Shown piece after piece: positions 47,657 to 57,496 of a DNA stretch of 64,000 bases. Position 1 is the first letter of the stretch, and each line of letters opens with the position of its first letter. The translations under genes and the position numbers were made by a program. Source of the DNA: Paucibacter sp. B2R-40 (lineage in GTDB: Bacteria; Pseudomonadota; Gammaproteobacteria; Burkholderiales; Burkholderiaceae_C); assembly GCF_025717555.1 (NCBI RefSeq), contig NZ_JAJIRP010000004.1, positions 125,426 through 189,425 of the forward strand. The letters are read 5' to 3'. The notes below the pieces were generated by a model, which had not been told where the DNA came from, searched no databases, and worked only from the letters and a program-made list of their open reading frames with translations.

Positions 47657-49453
47657 TCAAAGCTTCCAGAGCATCAGATGCCCGACGATGGGGCCGAGAG
47701 CCAGCGATGGCACATAGTTGAGCAAGCCGACCAGCAGCACGGTGCCGATCAGCAAGCCGACGAACAGCGGGCCATGGGTGACCAGGGTGCCGCTGCCGAC
47801 CGGGATACGCTTCTTAGCACCGAGGCTGCCAGCAATCGCCAGCACCGGCACGATCACGCCGAAGCGGCCCAGCCACATCACGATGCCGAGCAAGGTGTTG
47901 TAGAACGGTGTGTTGGCCGACAGGCCTGCAAAGGCCGAGCCGTTGTTATTGCCGGCCGAGGTCAGCGCATAAAGAATTTCAGAGAAACCATGCGCGCCGG
48001 GGTTGGCAATGCCGGCCTGGCCGTCCGGACTCAGCACCGCGATGGCCGTGCCGATCAAGACCACCAGCGGCGTGACGAGGATGGCGATCGACACCATCTT
48101 CATCTCGTGGCTTTCGATCTTCTTGCCCAGGTATTCGGGCGTGCGGCCAATCATCAGGCCGGCAATGAAGACCGCCAGAATGGCAAACACCAGCATGCCG
48201 TAGAGGCCGGTGCCGACGCCCCCGAACACCACCTCGCCGAGTTGCATCATCACCAGCGGCACCAGGCCACCGATCGGCGTCATCGAATCGTGCATGGCGT
48301 TCACCGCGCCGCAGGAAGCGGCGGTCGTGATGACGGCAAACAGCGAGCTGGCATTGATGCCGAAGCGCGTTTCCTTGCCTTCCATATTGCCGCCGGCCTG
48401 GAACTCACTGCTCAACAGATCCACGCCCTGGCTGGCCAGGATGGGGTTGCCGGCCTGCTCGGCGCCGGTGGCAATCACCACGCCCACAATGAACATCAAG
48501 CTCATCGCCGCCAGCACAGCCACGCCTTGGCGTGAATCACCGACCAGCTGCCCGAAGCTGAAGCACAGCGCCGCCGGGATCAGGAAGATCGCCAACATCT
48601 GCGCCAGATTCGCCAGCGGTGTTGGGTTCTCAAAAGGATGAGCCGAGTTGGCATTGAAGAAGCCGCCGCCGTTGGTACCCAGCATCTTGATCGCTTCCTG
48701 CGAAGCCACTGGGCCCATGGCCAGCTCTTGCGTCGGGGTGGAAGCATCCTCGGTGATGGGCTCGCCCTTCTCGTTCTTCAGTGCTTGACCGGCCGCGTCC
48801 AGCTTCGGGTTTTGATAGGCGTTGACTTCCAGTGTTGTCACATCCTTGTAGGCGTCAAAGTTCTGGATCACGCCCTGGCCGACCAGAAAAATGGCGAACA
48901 CAAAGGACAGCGGCAACAAGAGCCACAGCGTGATGCGCGTGACGTCAGTCCAGAAATTGCCAATCGTCTTTTCGAGCTTGCCGGCAAAGCCGCGGATCAG
49001 CGCGAACACCACCGCGATGCCGGTGGCAGCCGACAAAAAGTTCTGCACCGTCAGTGCCAGCATTTGCGTCAGATAGCTCATGGCGGACTCGCCGCCATAG
49101 CCTTGCCAATTGGTATTGGTGACGAAGCTGATGGCGGTGTTGAAGGCCGAGTCCGGTGTGATCGCGCCGAAGGCCTGTGGATTGAGCGGCAACACGGCTT
49201 GCAAACGCTGCAAGGCGTAGACCACCAACACGCCGATGAAGTTAAAAATTAGCAATGCGAAGGCGTATTGCTTCCAATGCATGCCCTCATCGGGCTTGAC
49301 GCCGGCGAGCTTGTACAGCCCGCCTTCGACAGCGCCCATCCAGCGCGGCAGCCGGCCTTGCGCGATCGCCGTGAGCCAGCGCGACAGCGGCCAGGCCGCC
49401 AGTAGCAGCAAGCCCATGAAAAGGGCCAAGTTAAACCATGCCAAGTTATTCAT
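47657..49453 (-). CDS. kdpA: K+-transporting ATPase subunit A
   Basis: Potassium-selective subunit of the Kdp pump, derived from the K+-channel superfamily. The 598 residues contain about ten membrane helices and four filter-type segments; [30 protein letters not shown] and [15 protein letters not shown] are the family signatures. It starts one base after the kdpF stop. Normal length. Confidence 0.98.
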   Translation of the reverse strand: MNNLAWFNLALFMGLLLLAAWPLSRWLTAIAQGRLPRWMGAVEGGLYKLAGVKPDEGMHWKQYAFALLIFNFIGVLVVYALQRLQAVLPLNPQAFGAITPDSAFNTAISFVTNTNWQGYGGESAMSYLTQMLALTVQNFLSAATGIAVVFALIRGFAGKLEKTIGNFWTDVTRITLWLLLPLSFVFAIFLVGQGVIQNFDAYKDVTTLEVNAYQNPKLDAAGQALKNEKGEPITEDASTPTQELAMGPVASQEAIKMLGTNGGGFFNANSAHPFENPTPLANLAQMLAIFLIPAALCFSFGQLVGDSRQGVAVLAAMSLMFIVGVVIATGAEQAGNPILASQGVDLLSSEFQAGGNMEGKETRFGINASSLFAVITTAASCGAVNAMHDSMTPIGGLVPLVMMQLGEVVFGGVGTGLYGMLVFAILAVFIAGLMIGRTPEYLGKKIESHEMKMVSIAILVTPLVVLIGTAIAVLSPDGQAGIANPGAHGFSEILYALTSAGNNNGSAFAGLSANTPFYNTLLGIVMWLGRFGVIVPVLAIAGSLGAKKRIPVGSGTLVTHGPLFVGLLIGTVLLVGLLNYVPSLALGPIVGHLMLWKL

Positions 49454-49454
49454 A

Positions 49455-49544
49455 TCAAAACTCCTCGGCGCGCAGCAAGGCCACGATCAGGTAGGCAAAC
49501 AAGCCGGCGGCGGCCAAACCGCTCAGCCAATACAAGGCGGTCAT
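49455..49544 (-). CDS. kdpF: K+-transporting ATPase small subunit F
   Basis: A 29-residue hydrophobic peptide, [20 protein letters not shown] then VALLRAEEF, matching KdpF by the LYWLSG start, one membrane helix and the RAEEF end. It stabilises the KdpABC complex. Its stop is one base from the kdpA ATG, and its ATG overlaps the stop of the 30-residue ORF before it (ATGA). Too short for most gene callers. Confidence 0.92.
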   Translation of the reverse strand: MTALYWLSGLAAAGLFAYLIVALLRAEEF

Positions 49545-49633
49545 TGCTTGTTCTCCAATTTATGGCTGGCCGCGGCCAAGCCGATTGCCAACACAAAGAC
49601 CAGGGCCGATAGGCCCAAAAACACCAAGTCCAT
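49541..49633 (-). CDS. Small membrane protein encoded before kdpF
   Basis: A 30-residue frame, MDLVFLGLSALVFVLAIGLA then [10 protein letters not shown], with a single membrane helix and a polar tail. CTGGAGAAGAAACC gives a good ribosome-binding site (GGAG nine bases from ATG). The stop overlaps the kdpF ATG by four bases, so it is translated first in the operon and coupled to kdpF. Short proteins of this kind occur before kdpF in other Burkholderiales from memory, but no function is known to me. It may be a second KdpF-like accessory subunit. Confidence 0.7.
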   Translation of the reverse strand: MDLVFLGLSALVFVLAIGLAAASHKLENKQ

Positions 49634-49753
49634 GGTTTCTTCTCCAGGATATTTACGATGGAGAGAGCTTAAGAATCGGCGCCTCAAGGCGGCATTGAGC
49701 TTGCGCATGCGGGCGTCAAGATTGTGTAAAGACGGCCCAGCCTTTCACTCAGG

Positions 49754-49787
49754 CAAAAAAAAGAGCCGGCCCTCTCGGACCGGCTCT
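49754..49787 (-). terminator. Rho-independent terminator after sppA
   Basis: On the minus strand an eight-base GC-rich stem (AGAGCCGG with CCGGCTCT) and a ten-base loop are followed by about eight T residues. It lies 32 bp after the sppA stop and separates sppA from the kdp promoter region (49634-49753). Confidence 0.85.
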
Positions 49788-49818
49788 CTGGCAGGAGCTG
49801 CAAGCGCCTGGCGGCTCG

Positions 49819-50838
49819 TCAACGCAAATTCAAACTTCCGCGCATCGCATGAATAGCGCCCTCGCCCATCGCCGCACCGAAGCGCTTGGCCAGGCGTTCG
49901 GCGACGTTGTCGCGCGGCGTGTAGTCGATGATTTCTTCGGCTTTGACAACCTCGCGGGCGACAAAGTCGAGATTACCGAAATGGTCGGCCAAACCCAGCG
50001 TGAGCGCCTGCTCGCCGTTCCAGAACAGGCCGGAGAAAATTTCCGGCGTTTCCTTCAGGCGCTTGCCGCGACCTTCACGCACGACGGCAATGAACTGCTG
50101 GTGGATTTGGTCCAGCATCGCTTGCGCAAAGGCCTGCTGCTTGGCACTCACCGGTGTGAACGGGTCCAACATACCCTTGTTGGCGCCTGCAGTGAGGAGC
50201 CGGCGTTCCACGCCGACCTTGCCCATCAATTCGGTAAAGCCGAAGCCGTCCATCAAGACGCCTATTGAGCCGACCACCGAGGCCTTGTCGACATAGATGT
50301 CATCCGCCGCAGCGGCGATGTAGTAAGCACCCGAGGCACACATTTCCTCGACCACCGCATAGACCTTTTTGTTGTGCTTGAGCTTGAGCCGCTTGATCTC
50401 GTCATAGACGATGCCGGCCTGCACAGGGCTGCCGCCGGGCGAGTTGATGCGCAAAATCACCGCCTGCGAGCCGCTGTCTTCAAACGCACTTTTCAGCGCC
50501 GACACCAGCAGCTCAGCGCTGGCCTCGGTGTCGGCGGCGATCTCGCCGCGCACCTCGACCAGCGCGGTATGCGGTGCGTTGGGGTTCTGCATATGGTGAC
50601 GCTGCAAGAACAGTGACCAGGCCACCACCGCAATCAGCGCCAGCCAGATCAGCCGGAAAAACAGCTTCCAGCGCCGCTCGTTGCGCCTGTCCAATAGATA
50701 TTCACGCGCGAACTGAGCCAACAAGGGCTCGTAGCCTGCGCTGCTTGGCCGAGCCGGCTCGGCCGCGGCTGTTTGTGCCGTGACGCCCGCTTGCGGGTCG
50801 TGGATGGGCTTGGGTAAATCGTCGAATGAGTTGGTCAT
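49819..50838 (-). CDS. sppA: S49-family signal peptide peptidase SppA
   Basis: Membrane-bound serine protease that degrades cleaved signal peptides. The 339-residue short form has a cytoplasmic N-terminal tail, one membrane helix (about 58-78), ILRINSPGGSPVQ (oxyanion region), catalytic Ser169 in CASGAYY and the general-base Lys221 in AGANKGML. Last gene of the rluC-HAD-Rieske-sppA series on the minus strand, an order typical of Burkholderiales. It starts 21 bp after the Rieske gene. Confidence 0.93.
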   Translation of the reverse strand: MTNSFDDLPKPIHDPQAGVTAQTAAAEPARPSSAGYEPLLAQFAREYLLDRRNERRWKLFFRLIWLALIAVVAWSLFLQRHHMQNPNAPHTALVEVRGEIAADTEASAELLVSALKSAFEDSGSQAVILRINSPGGSPVQAGIVYDEIKRLKLKHNKKVYAVVEEMCASGAYYIAAAADDIYVDKASVVGSIGVLMDGFGFTELMGKVGVERRLLTAGANKGMLDPFTPVSAKQQAFAQAMLDQIHQQFIAVVREGRGKRLKETPEIFSGLFWNGEQALTLGLADHFGNLDFVAREVVKAEEIIDYTPRDNVAERLAKRFGAAMGEGAIHAMRGSLNLR

Positions 50839-50859
50839 TTTTTTATTGTGCTCTGGGCT

Positions 50860-51264
50860 TCAGTCTTCAAACGCCGGCTTGGTGTCGCGCGAAGGATACC
50901 AATAGACCTGGCCCTCGCGTTCCTGCACCTCGATCTTCGTCAAGCCGATGCGGCCGCACATGCCGGTCACGCAGCGCCCGGTCAGCGGGTCATAGACCGC
51001 ACCGTGAATCGAGCACATGATGAATTGCTTGTCGCCGTCCAAGAACTCGCCTTCTTGCCAATCCATCTCGGTCGGCACATGGGCGCAGCGGTTCAGGTAA
51101 GCGACCACCTGGCCCTCGAAGCGCAAGGCAAAGGCGCGCGCCGGCTGGCGGTATTGCAGCACGTCGAAGCTGTGGGCGCGGCCGCGCTCCAGCAACTCCT
51201 CCGAAGGACACAGCGCTATTGCCGCTAGGGCGGGCGGGGCTGGCAGTTTGTCTTCTTGGGTCAT
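50860..51264 (-). CDS. Rieske [2Fe-2S] domain protein
   Basis: 134 residues with one Rieske domain: cluster ligands Cys60-x-His62 (NRCAHVPTEM) and Cys84-xx-His87 (CSIHGAVYDPLTGRC). No dehydrogenase or oxygenase domain is attached, so it resembles stand-alone ferredoxin-type Rieske proteins. Partner unknown. It starts one base after the HAD gene. Confidence 0.9.
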   Translation of the reverse strand: MTQEDKLPAPPALAAIALCPSEELLERGRAHSFDVLQYRQPARAFALRFEGQVVAYLNRCAHVPTEMDWQEGEFLDGDKQFIMCSIHGAVYDPLTGRCVTGMCGRIGLTKIEVQEREGQVYWYPSRDTKPAFED

Positions 51265-51265
51265 A

Positions 51266-51925
51266 TCAGGCGTTCTCGTTCAGCCAAGCATGCAAATCGG
51301 GCACCGAATGGGCCACGTGCAAAGGGGCAAATTCGCCAAAGCTGCGGTGATCATGGGCGCCGTAGCTGACGCCGACGCTGGCTGTGCCGGCATTGCGGGC
51401 CAGTTGCAGGTCATGCGTGGTGTCACCGATCATCAAGCTGCGCTCAGGCTCGACGCCGAACTCTCGCATCAACTCATACAACATCTGTGGATTGGGCTTG
51501 CCTGCCGTCTCGTCGGCAGTGCGGGTGGCGTCAAAGACACCGCGCAAGCTGTCCACGTCCAGCACTTCATCCAGGCCGCGCCGGCTTTTGCCGGTCGCCA
51601 CCGCCAGCCAATGGTGACGAGCCTTCAGCGCGGCCAACAAGTCCAGCACGCCGTCGAACAGCGTCACCTGATGTTGCGCGGCCAGGTAGTGATGGCGGTA
51701 GCGCTGGCCCAACTCAGGGTAGCGCGCAGGCGGCAGCTCCGGCACCACATAAGCCAGGGCTTCCTGCAGCCCCAAGCCGATCACATAGCTGGCTTGTGCG
51801 TGCGTAGGTTTGGCCAAGCCAAGATCGACGGCGGCGGCCTGGATGCTGCGGGTGATGACGGCGGTCGAGTCGAACAGCGTGCCATCCCAGTCAAACACCA
51901 CCAGATCAAATTGCTTGGGTCTCAT
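51266..51925 (-). CDS. HAD-family hydrolase, phosphoglycolate phosphatase-like
   Basis: 219 residues with the HAD nucleophile motif VVFDWDGTLFDST (catalytic Asp11 and Asp13), VATGKSRRGL (motif II) and SLMIGDTTHDLQLARNAG (motif IV). The cap domain is the C1 type, as in Gph-like phosphatases. I used the ATG at 51925, which overlaps the rluC stop by four bases; the upstream frame to 51964 only reads into rluC. The gene usually follows rluC in this group. Substrate not settled. Confidence 0.9.
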   Translation of the reverse strand: MRPKQFDLVVFDWDGTLFDSTAVITRSIQAAAVDLGLAKPTHAQASYVIGLGLQEALAYVVPELPPARYPELGQRYRHHYLAAQHQVTLFDGVLDLLAALKARHHWLAVATGKSRRGLDEVLDVDSLRGVFDATRTADETAGKPNPQMLYELMREFGVEPERSLMIGDTTHDLQLARNAGTASVGVSYGAHDHRSFGEFAPLHVAHSVPDLHAWLNENA

Positions 51926-53193
51926 TGAGCTGGCTTCTTCAAGGCAAGAATCAATTGCTCGCATTCGGGCGGCAGCGGCGCCGTCAGTTCAAGCTCACCA
52001 GTGCCAGCGGGATGCACGAAGCGCAAGCGTTTGGCGTGCAAGAACATGCGCTCAAAGCGATGTGCGCCGCGTGCCAAGGCCCGATTCGCCTCGAAATCCC
52101 CGTATTTAGGGTCGCCAACAATGGCGTGCCCGCCATAGGCCAGATGAACCCGGATCTGGTGAGTGCGGCCGGTCTTGATGGTCACGTCCAACAGGCTGTA
52201 GCCATTCAGGCGCTGCGCCACTTTGACCAAGCTGATCGAGCGCTTGGCTTGCTCCGCAGACGGATCATGCGGATTGGGCAGCGCCCTGACCCAGCGTTCG
52301 CCGTCGCTGCCAATGAATTTCAGCAGCGGCACATCGATGACTTTCTTGTTCTCGGCCCAATCGCCGGCCACCAGCGCCGCATAAGTCTTGCCCGTCTCGC
52401 GCTCCCTGAACTGCTCCTGCAAGGCGACCAAGGCGCTGCGCTTCTTGGCGATGAGCAGCAGGCCCGAGGTTTCCTTGTCCAGACGGTGCACCAATTCGAG
52501 GAACTTGGCCTGCGGCCGCGCCTGGCGCAATTGCTCGATCACGCCAAAGCTGACGCCGGAGCCGCCATGCACGGCCACACCAGCCGGCTTGTTGATGGCG
52601 AGCAGATGCTCGTCCTCAAACACGACCTCGAACTCGCGCGGCGGCACATAGTCGGGCCGCTCCAAGACGCGCTCGGGCAAGCGCACAGGCGGCACGCGCA
52701 CCTCGTCGCCGAGCTCCAGCCGGGTGTCCGCATGCGCCCTGCCCTTGTTGACGCGCACCTCGCCGGCACGGATGACGCGGTAGATATGCGTCTTGGGCAC
52801 GCCTTTGAGCTCGCGCAGCAGGAAATTGTCGAGGCGTTGACCGGCCGAGTTCTCGTCCACCGTGACGCGGCGCACGGCTGGCGCCGGGGCCTGCGCAGCA
52901 GCGGGCGGGGCGGGTATTTCCTTGGCCGGAACTAGCTTGACCGGAATTTGCTTGACCGGCACGCGCTTGACCACGACTTGCCTGGCCGGCAAGGCAATAT
53001 GTCTTTGCGATGTTGGCGCACGCTCACTTCGAAGGCCGGTTTTACCCTGGCGAGAAAGCCGCCCGGCCCCCTCTCCCACACCTGCTTTTCTGCGGGTTTG
53101 TGTGGCGGCCGGCGCTTTGGCTTTAGACCTTATAATGTTGCTCACCACGTTATAGCCGTAAGTATTTGATTTATCTGATTTTACCTGGGCCAT
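51922..53193 (-). CDS. rluC: 23S rRNA pseudouridine synthase RluC-type
   Basis: Modifies 23S rRNA uridines (955, 2504 and 2580 in E. coli). The conserved part has an S4 domain (VTVDENSAGQRLDNFLLREL) and a catalytic region with HRLDKETSGLLLIAKK and the GRTHQIRVHLAYGGHAI end. The N-terminal ~115 residues are unusual: basic, then a VPVKQIPVKLVPAKEIP-type repeat and an Ala/Pro linker. The start is uncertain: 53193 is the only in-frame ATG before the core, with no ribosome-binding site; GTG codons at 53148 or 53145 are alternatives. Divergent from rne. Confidence 0.92.
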   Translation of the reverse strand: MAQVKSDKSNTYGYNVVSNIIRSKAKAPAATQTRRKAGVGEGAGRLSRQGKTGLRSERAPTSQRHIALPARQVVVKRVPVKQIPVKLVPAKEIPAPPAAAQAPAPAVRRVTVDENSAGQRLDNFLLRELKGVPKTHIYRVIRAGEVRVNKGRAHADTRLELGDEVRVPPVRLPERVLERPDYVPPREFEVVFEDEHLLAINKPAGVAVHGGSGVSFGVIEQLRQARPQAKFLELVHRLDKETSGLLLIAKKRSALVALQEQFRERETGKTYAALVAGDWAENKKVIDVPLLKFIGSDGERWVRALPNPHDPSAEQAKRSISLVKVAQRLNGYSLLDVTIKTGRTHQIRVHLAYGGHAIVGDPKYGDFEANRALARGAHRFERMFLHAKRLRFVHPAGTGELELTAPLPPECEQLILALKKPAQ

Positions 53194-53882
53194 GGCCACA
53201 GGCGGTTTTGCTGAAAGCAAAGCCGAAACCTAGATAGATCAGTGGCGAACAGGTGGCGTACGAAACGCTTGCTTGCGTGTCGTATGAAACAAATAGGTGA
53301 TGCAACGCGCCGCTGCCGGAAGCGGGCCTTGTCCCCATGTGACAAGGCGGCTTCGGGTGTGGCGCGGCAGAGCAATATAGAACGAGCCACGCCGAGACAA
53401 GATTTGCTGCGAATGAGCACAAAACTGGTTTTGGTACAGACAAGGTTTTTTACAGATATGAGGCAGGTCGGGTCAAGAGCCTGAGCGCCTCGGTCTAGCG
53501 CCCAACAGTCCTCGCGGATGATTGCCATTCCCCCCACCCCCCACCGCCCAACTCGAACGCAGCCCCGGCTTTTCGCCGGCGAGACTGTTGCGAGTGGCCG
53601 TGGCCGGGCCGCACAGCACCACCGGGCCTCGGCCCGGGCTGCGCGTTCATGGGAAAGGCCATTCGCGCCGCCTGCTGTGTCGCATGCGCCAACGCTGAAT
53701 TGCTGACCGCACGCCGAACCCGGTAGCGAGGCACTTCAGTCCAGGGCGATTCCTTCCTCGGTTCATCGAATATTGCTCGTGCGTCGATGTGTTGCCGTAA
53801 CAGCCGCCTGAGCGGGGCTGCTGCTGCAACGTGTTGTAGCGCGCTCAAAGGCTTTGGCTTCGAGCGCACAAGGAGTAATGAC
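53194..53882 (+). other. Long rne leader region between rluC and rne
   Basis: About 690 bp without a gene. It should hold the rluC promoter and the rne promoter plus a long 5' leader, in which RNase E controls its own message in E. coli. Visible: a direct repeat CGTACGAAAC (53257) and CGTATGAAAC (53281), GC-rich hairpins around 53560-53640, a pairing CAGCCGC/GGGGCTG-type stem near 53802-53825 and the ribosome-binding site AAGGAGTAATGAC directly before the ATG. No tRNA-like fold or small gene was recognised. Confidence 0.5.
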
Positions 53883-56800
53883 ATGAAACGCATGTTGATC
53901 AATGCGACGCAGGCTGAAGAGCGTCGCCTGGCCATCGTTGATGGCCAAAAACTGATGGACTTCGAGACCGAAATCGAAGGCCGTGAGCAGCGCAAGGGCA
54001 ATATCTACAAAGCCGTTGTGACCCGCGTCGAGCCTTCGCTCGAGGCCTGCTTTGTCGACTACGGCGAAGACCGCCATGGCTTCCTGCCCTTCAAGGAAAT
54101 CGCCCGCCAATACTTCCGTGAAGGTGTGGACGTGCGCACCGCGCGCATCCAGGACTGCATCCGCGAAGGCCAGGAACTGCTGGTTCAGGTCGAAAAAGAA
54201 GAGCGCGGCAACAAGGGCGCGGCACTGACGACTTTTGTCTCGCTGGCCGGCCGCTATCTGGTGCTGATGCCCAACAACCCACGCGGCGGTGGTGTTTCAC
54301 GTCGCATCGAGGGCGAAGACCGCGAAGAGCTGAAAGAAAACCTCGACCAGCTCGAGTACCCGAAAGGCATGTCGCTGATCGCCCGCACTGCCGGCATTGG
54401 CCGCTCGGCCGCCGAGCTGCAGTGGGACCTCAATTACATGCTCAAGCTCTGGACCGCCATCGACGATGCGGCCAAGGGTGGCAAGGGCGCCTACCTGATT
54501 TATCAGGAATCTTCGCTGGTGATTCGCGCGATCCGCGATTACTTCACCGCTGATGTGGGCGAAATCCTGATCGACACCGATGACCTGTTCGAACAGGCGC
54601 ATCAGTTCATGAACCACGTGATGCCCGATCAGGGTCACCGCGTGAAGCGCTATCGTGATGACGCGCCACTGTTCAGCCGTTTCCAGATCGAACACCAGAT
54701 CGAAACCGCCTTCAGCCGCACGGTCAACCTGCCTTCCGGCGGCGCGATCGTGATTGACCACACCGAGGCGCTGGTTTCGGTCGACGTCAACTCGGCCCGC
54801 TCGACGCGCGGCAGCGACATCGAAGAAACCGCCACCCGCACCAATCTGGAAGCGGCCGATGAGATCGCCCGCCAGATGCGCTTGCGCGACCTGGGCGGCC
54901 TGATCGTGGTCGACTTCATCGACATGGAAGAGTCGAAGAACCGCCGCGAGGTCGAGCAACGCCTGCGCGACGCGCTGCGCCCCGACCGTGCGCGCGTGCA
55001 GTTCGCCTCGATCAGCAAGTTCGGCCTGCTGGAAATGAGCCGCCAGCGCCTGCGCCCATCTTTGAGCGATGGCAACCACATCACTTGCCCACGTTGCAAT
55101 GGCACCGGCCACATCCGCGACACCGAATCCAGCGCGCTGCAAATCCTGCGCATGGTGCAAGAGGAGTCGATGAAGGACAACACGGCGGCCGTGCATGTGC
55201 AAGTGCCGGTCGAAGTGACCAGTTTCTTGCTCAATGAGAAGCGCACCGAGATCACCAAGATCGAGATGAAGCAGCGCGTCACTGTGCTGCTGGTGCCGAA
55301 CAAGCACCTCGAGACGCCTAACTACAAGCTTGAACGCCTGCGGCACGACGACCCACGGCTGGAGAACTTGCAGGCCAGCTACACCATGATCGAAGAGCCG
55401 CAGGATGAGGTGGGCATCACCCGCCGCAACGATGCGGACAAGCTCAAGAACAAGCAAGAGCCTGTCATCAAGGGCGTTTTGCCCGAAATGCCTCCTCCGA
55501 CCCCGGTAGCACCGGTGGCCAAGGCGGCACCTGTGGCCGCCCCCGCAGCTGCGGCTGCGCCGGCGGAAGCCAGCGGCGGCTTCTTTGGCTGGATCAAGAG
55601 CTTGTTCGGCGTCAGCAGCCCGGCGCCTGTCGAGGCACCGGCAGCCCCGGCCAAGCCGGCCGTTGGCGGCGAGCGCAAGCGTGAAGGTGGACGCGACGGC
55701 GGCCGTGAAGGTCGCGGCGGCCGTGGCCGCAATGGCGAACGTGGTGCGGAACGTGGAGGCGAGCGCAGCAGCGGTGAGCGTGGCGGCGAGCGCAACGGTT
55801 CAGACCGTGGCGAGCGCAATGCCAAGCGTGATGGTGGCCGCGCCGAGCGTCCACAGGAAGCGCGCCCGGAAGGCCAGGCTCAGCGGCCAGAGCGCAGTGA
55901 ACGTGGTGAGCGTGGTGAGCGTGGCGGCAATCGCCGTCCGGATCGCTCCGACGCCAAGCCGGAAGGCAATGAGGTTCGCGCCGAGCGGACTGAGCGGCCA
56001 GAAGGCGGCCGCCGCCCACGCGGTGAGCGCGTCGAGCGCAATGACGAAGTTCGGGCAGCAGCACCTCTCGCAGCCGCAGCTGGCGTTGCAACGATGGACG
56101 ACCATGACGCAGATGCGCTGGATCAAAGCCAAGCTGACATCAATAACGCCGCCATCGCCGAGGCAAGCGGCAACAGCGAAGACCGAGGCGCCCGTGGTGG
56201 ACGTCGCCGTCGTCGCGGTGGCCGTGACCGTGAAGACGGACGGCCCGCAGAGGCCGGCGAAGCTGGTCAAGCCCAGGTCGATGCCGATGGCAAGGAAGTC
56301 TCAACCGCCGACGGCGAAGCTCCAAACGATGGCCAAGCCACGGAACAGAGCGCTAGCAGCGAAGCAGGCAATGACGGCCGCCGCCGTCGCGGTGGGCGTG
56401 ACCGGGTGCGCCGCGAGCGCCGTGATGACGCACCTGCGGCCGAGCTGAACGCTGAAACGCCGGTGCCGCAAGCTGCTGAAGCGACGACCAGCGAAGCAGC
56501 GGCTCAGCCTGTTGCTGCAGCAGTTGTGCCTGCTGTTGCTGAAGCGGTGGTGGCGCAAGCCGAAGTGGCTGCCGCTCCTGCCGTGCTCGCTGAAACAGCT
56601 GCTGCACCGGCAACAGCACCAGCACCAGCACCTGCCGCTACACCTGCTCCAGTGCCTGCCCCCGCAGCATTGGCACCAGTCGCAGCGCCGGTCGCCGCAC
56701 CCTTTGTGCTGGAAATCGACGCCCTGCAGGCGGTCGCTCAGTCCAGCGGGCTGCAGTGGGTCAATTCGGATGTGGCGAAGATCGAAGCCGCTCAAGCTGC

Positions 56801-56933
56801 CATCGCCGCCGAGCCCAAGCCGGTCCATGTGCCGCGCGAACGCGCAGCCGCGGCCAGCGTCGAAGAAGGTCCTTTGGTGATGGTCGAGACCCGCAAGGAT
56901 CTGGCCCAGATCAAGCTGCCTTTCGAGCATTGA
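53883..56933 (+). CDS. rne: Ribonuclease E
   Basis: Main endonuclease of mRNA decay and rRNA/tRNA processing. The 1016 residues start [21 protein letters not shown]. They comprise an S1 RNA-binding region (about 37-125), a 5' sensor and DNase-like catalytic core with Asp near 301 and 344 ([10 protein letters not shown] and [12 protein letters not shown]), and the zinc-link CPRCNGTGH (about 402-405). The C-terminal half (about 530 on) is low-complexity: an Arg/Gly/Glu-rich stretch ([18 protein letters not shown]), [10 protein letters not shown] and [15 protein letters not shown] clusters for RNA binding, an Ala/Pro/Val linker and a conserved end [19 protein letters not shown]. Ribosome-binding site AAGGAG is strong. 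Confidence 0.97.
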   Translation: MKRMLINATQAEERRLAIVDGQKLMDFETEIEGREQRKGNIYKAVVTRVEPSLEACFVDYGEDRHGFLPFKEIARQYFREGVDVRTARIQDCIREGQELLVQVEKEERGNKGAALTTFVSLAGRYLVLMPNNPRGGGVSRRIEGEDREELKENLDQLEYPKGMSLIARTAGIGRSAAELQWDLNYMLKLWTAIDDAAKGGKGAYLIYQESSLVIRAIRDYFTADVGEILIDTDDLFEQAHQFMNHVMPDQGHRVKRYRDDAPLFSRFQIEHQIETAFSRTVNLPSGGAIVIDHTEALVSVDVNSARSTRGSDIEETATRTNLEAADEIARQMRLRDLGGLIVVDFIDMEESKNRREVEQRLRDALRPDRARVQFASISKFGLLEMSRQRLRPSLSDGNHITCPRCNGTGHIRDTESSALQILRMVQEESMKDNTAAVHVQVPVEVTSFLLNEKRTEITKIEMKQRVTVLLVPNKHLETPNYKLERLRHDDPRLENLQASYTMIEEPQDEVGITRRNDADKLKNKQEPVIKGVLPEMPPPTPVAPVAKAAPVAAPAAAAAPAEASGGFFGWIKSLFGVSSPAPVEAPAAPAKPAVGGERKREGGRDGGREGRGGRGRNGERGAERGGERSSGERGGERNGSDRGERNAKRDGGRAERPQEARPEGQAQRPERSERGERGERGGNRRPDRSDAKPEGNEVRAERTERPEGGRRPRGERVERNDEVRAAAPLAAAAGVATMDDHDADALDQSQADINNAAIAEASGNSEDRGARGGRRRRRGGRDREDGRPAEAGEAGQAQVDADGKEVSTADGEAPNDGQATEQSASSEAGNDGRRRRGGRDRVRRERRDDAPAAELNAETPVPQAAEATTSEAAAQPVAAAVVPAVAEAVVAQAEVAAAPAVLAETAAAPATAPAPAPAATPAPVPAPAALAPVAAPVAAPFVLEIDALQAVAQSSGLQWVNSDVAKIEAAQAAIAAEPKPVHVPRERAAAASVEEGPLVMVETRKDLAQIKLPFEH

Positions 56934-56954
56934 GCTAAACCCTAGCAACTGCAA

Positions 56955-56991
56955 AACGCCGCCGCGGCTTCAGCCCCGGCGGCGTTTTTTT
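56955..56991 (+). terminator. Rho-independent terminator after rne
   Basis: AACGCCGCCG (56955-56964) pairs perfectly with CGGCGGCGTT (56977-56986) around a 12-base loop, followed by a run of T residues. It begins about 20 bp after the rne stop. The flanking A and T tracts extend the stem further. Confidence 0.92.
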
Positions 56992-57073
56992 GTCCGCAAC
57001 GATGCGGGCCTTGGCCGTTCGTCTCTGTGGGCTTCGCGCAAAATGAGCCGCATTCTCCACCCAAGGAAGTCCG

Positions 57074-57391
57074 ATGATTACCTGCTACCTGCGCTATGTG
57101 ATTGATCCCGCCAAGCTCGCTGAATTCGAACATTACGGCAAGCTCTGGATTCCGCTGCTGGAGAAATTCGGCGGCACTCACCATGGCTACTTCCTGCCGT
57201 CGGAAGGGGCCAACAATATCGCCCTGGCCTTGTTCTCATTCCCTAGCCTGGCCGCTTATGAGATCTATCGCCAGCGTTCGATGCAAGACGTCGCCTGTCT
57301 GGCTGCCTTCAAGTACGCTCAAGATACAGCTTGCATCATCAGTTATGAGCGCAGCTTCTTCAGGCCGGTCTTTTCCGGCGAGAGCCAATAG
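57074..57391 (+). CDS. NIPSNAP-family protein
   Basis: 105 residues with the ferredoxin-like alpha/beta fold of NIPSNAP proteins: ITCYLRYVIDPAKLAEFEHYGKLW at the start, then LLEKFGGTHHGYFLP, and RSFFRPVFSG at the end. The family has no established enzymatic role. A purine-rich AAGGAAG lies upstream of the ATG. It stands alone between the rne terminator and the TRAP transporter genes. Confidence 0.85.
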   Translation: MITCYLRYVIDPAKLAEFEHYGKLWIPLLEKFGGTHHGYFLPSEGANNIALALFSFPSLAAYEIYRQRSMQDVACLAAFKYAQDTACIISYERSFFRPVFSGESQ

Positions 57392-57430
57392 CTGGTTCGC
57401 ATTCGGGAGCCATTGCTCATCCGTTCAAGC

Positions 57431-57459
57431 AAAAAAAAGAGCCCGCCGAAGCGGGCCCT
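57431..57459 (-). terminator. Rho-independent terminator after dctM
   Basis: On the minus strand a stem GCCCGC/GCGGGC with a CGAA-type loop, extended by flanking AAG/CTT pairs, is followed by about eight T residues. It lies some 40 bp after the dctM stop. The plus strand has no T tract after the stem. Confidence 0.85.
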
Positions 57460-57496
57460 TGTTGGGACTTTCTAGGTCGTCAGCATCAGCTGCTTT

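Noticed and set aside
54297-55457. 386-codon open frame on the minus strand
   Set aside because: Antisense to the catalytic core of rne; no motif and no ribosome-binding site.
55650-56450. Repeat-rich part of rne as a recombination or mobile element
   Set aside because: The repeats encode the Arg/Glu/Gly-rich RNA-binding segments normal in RNase E C-terminal halves and stay in frame.
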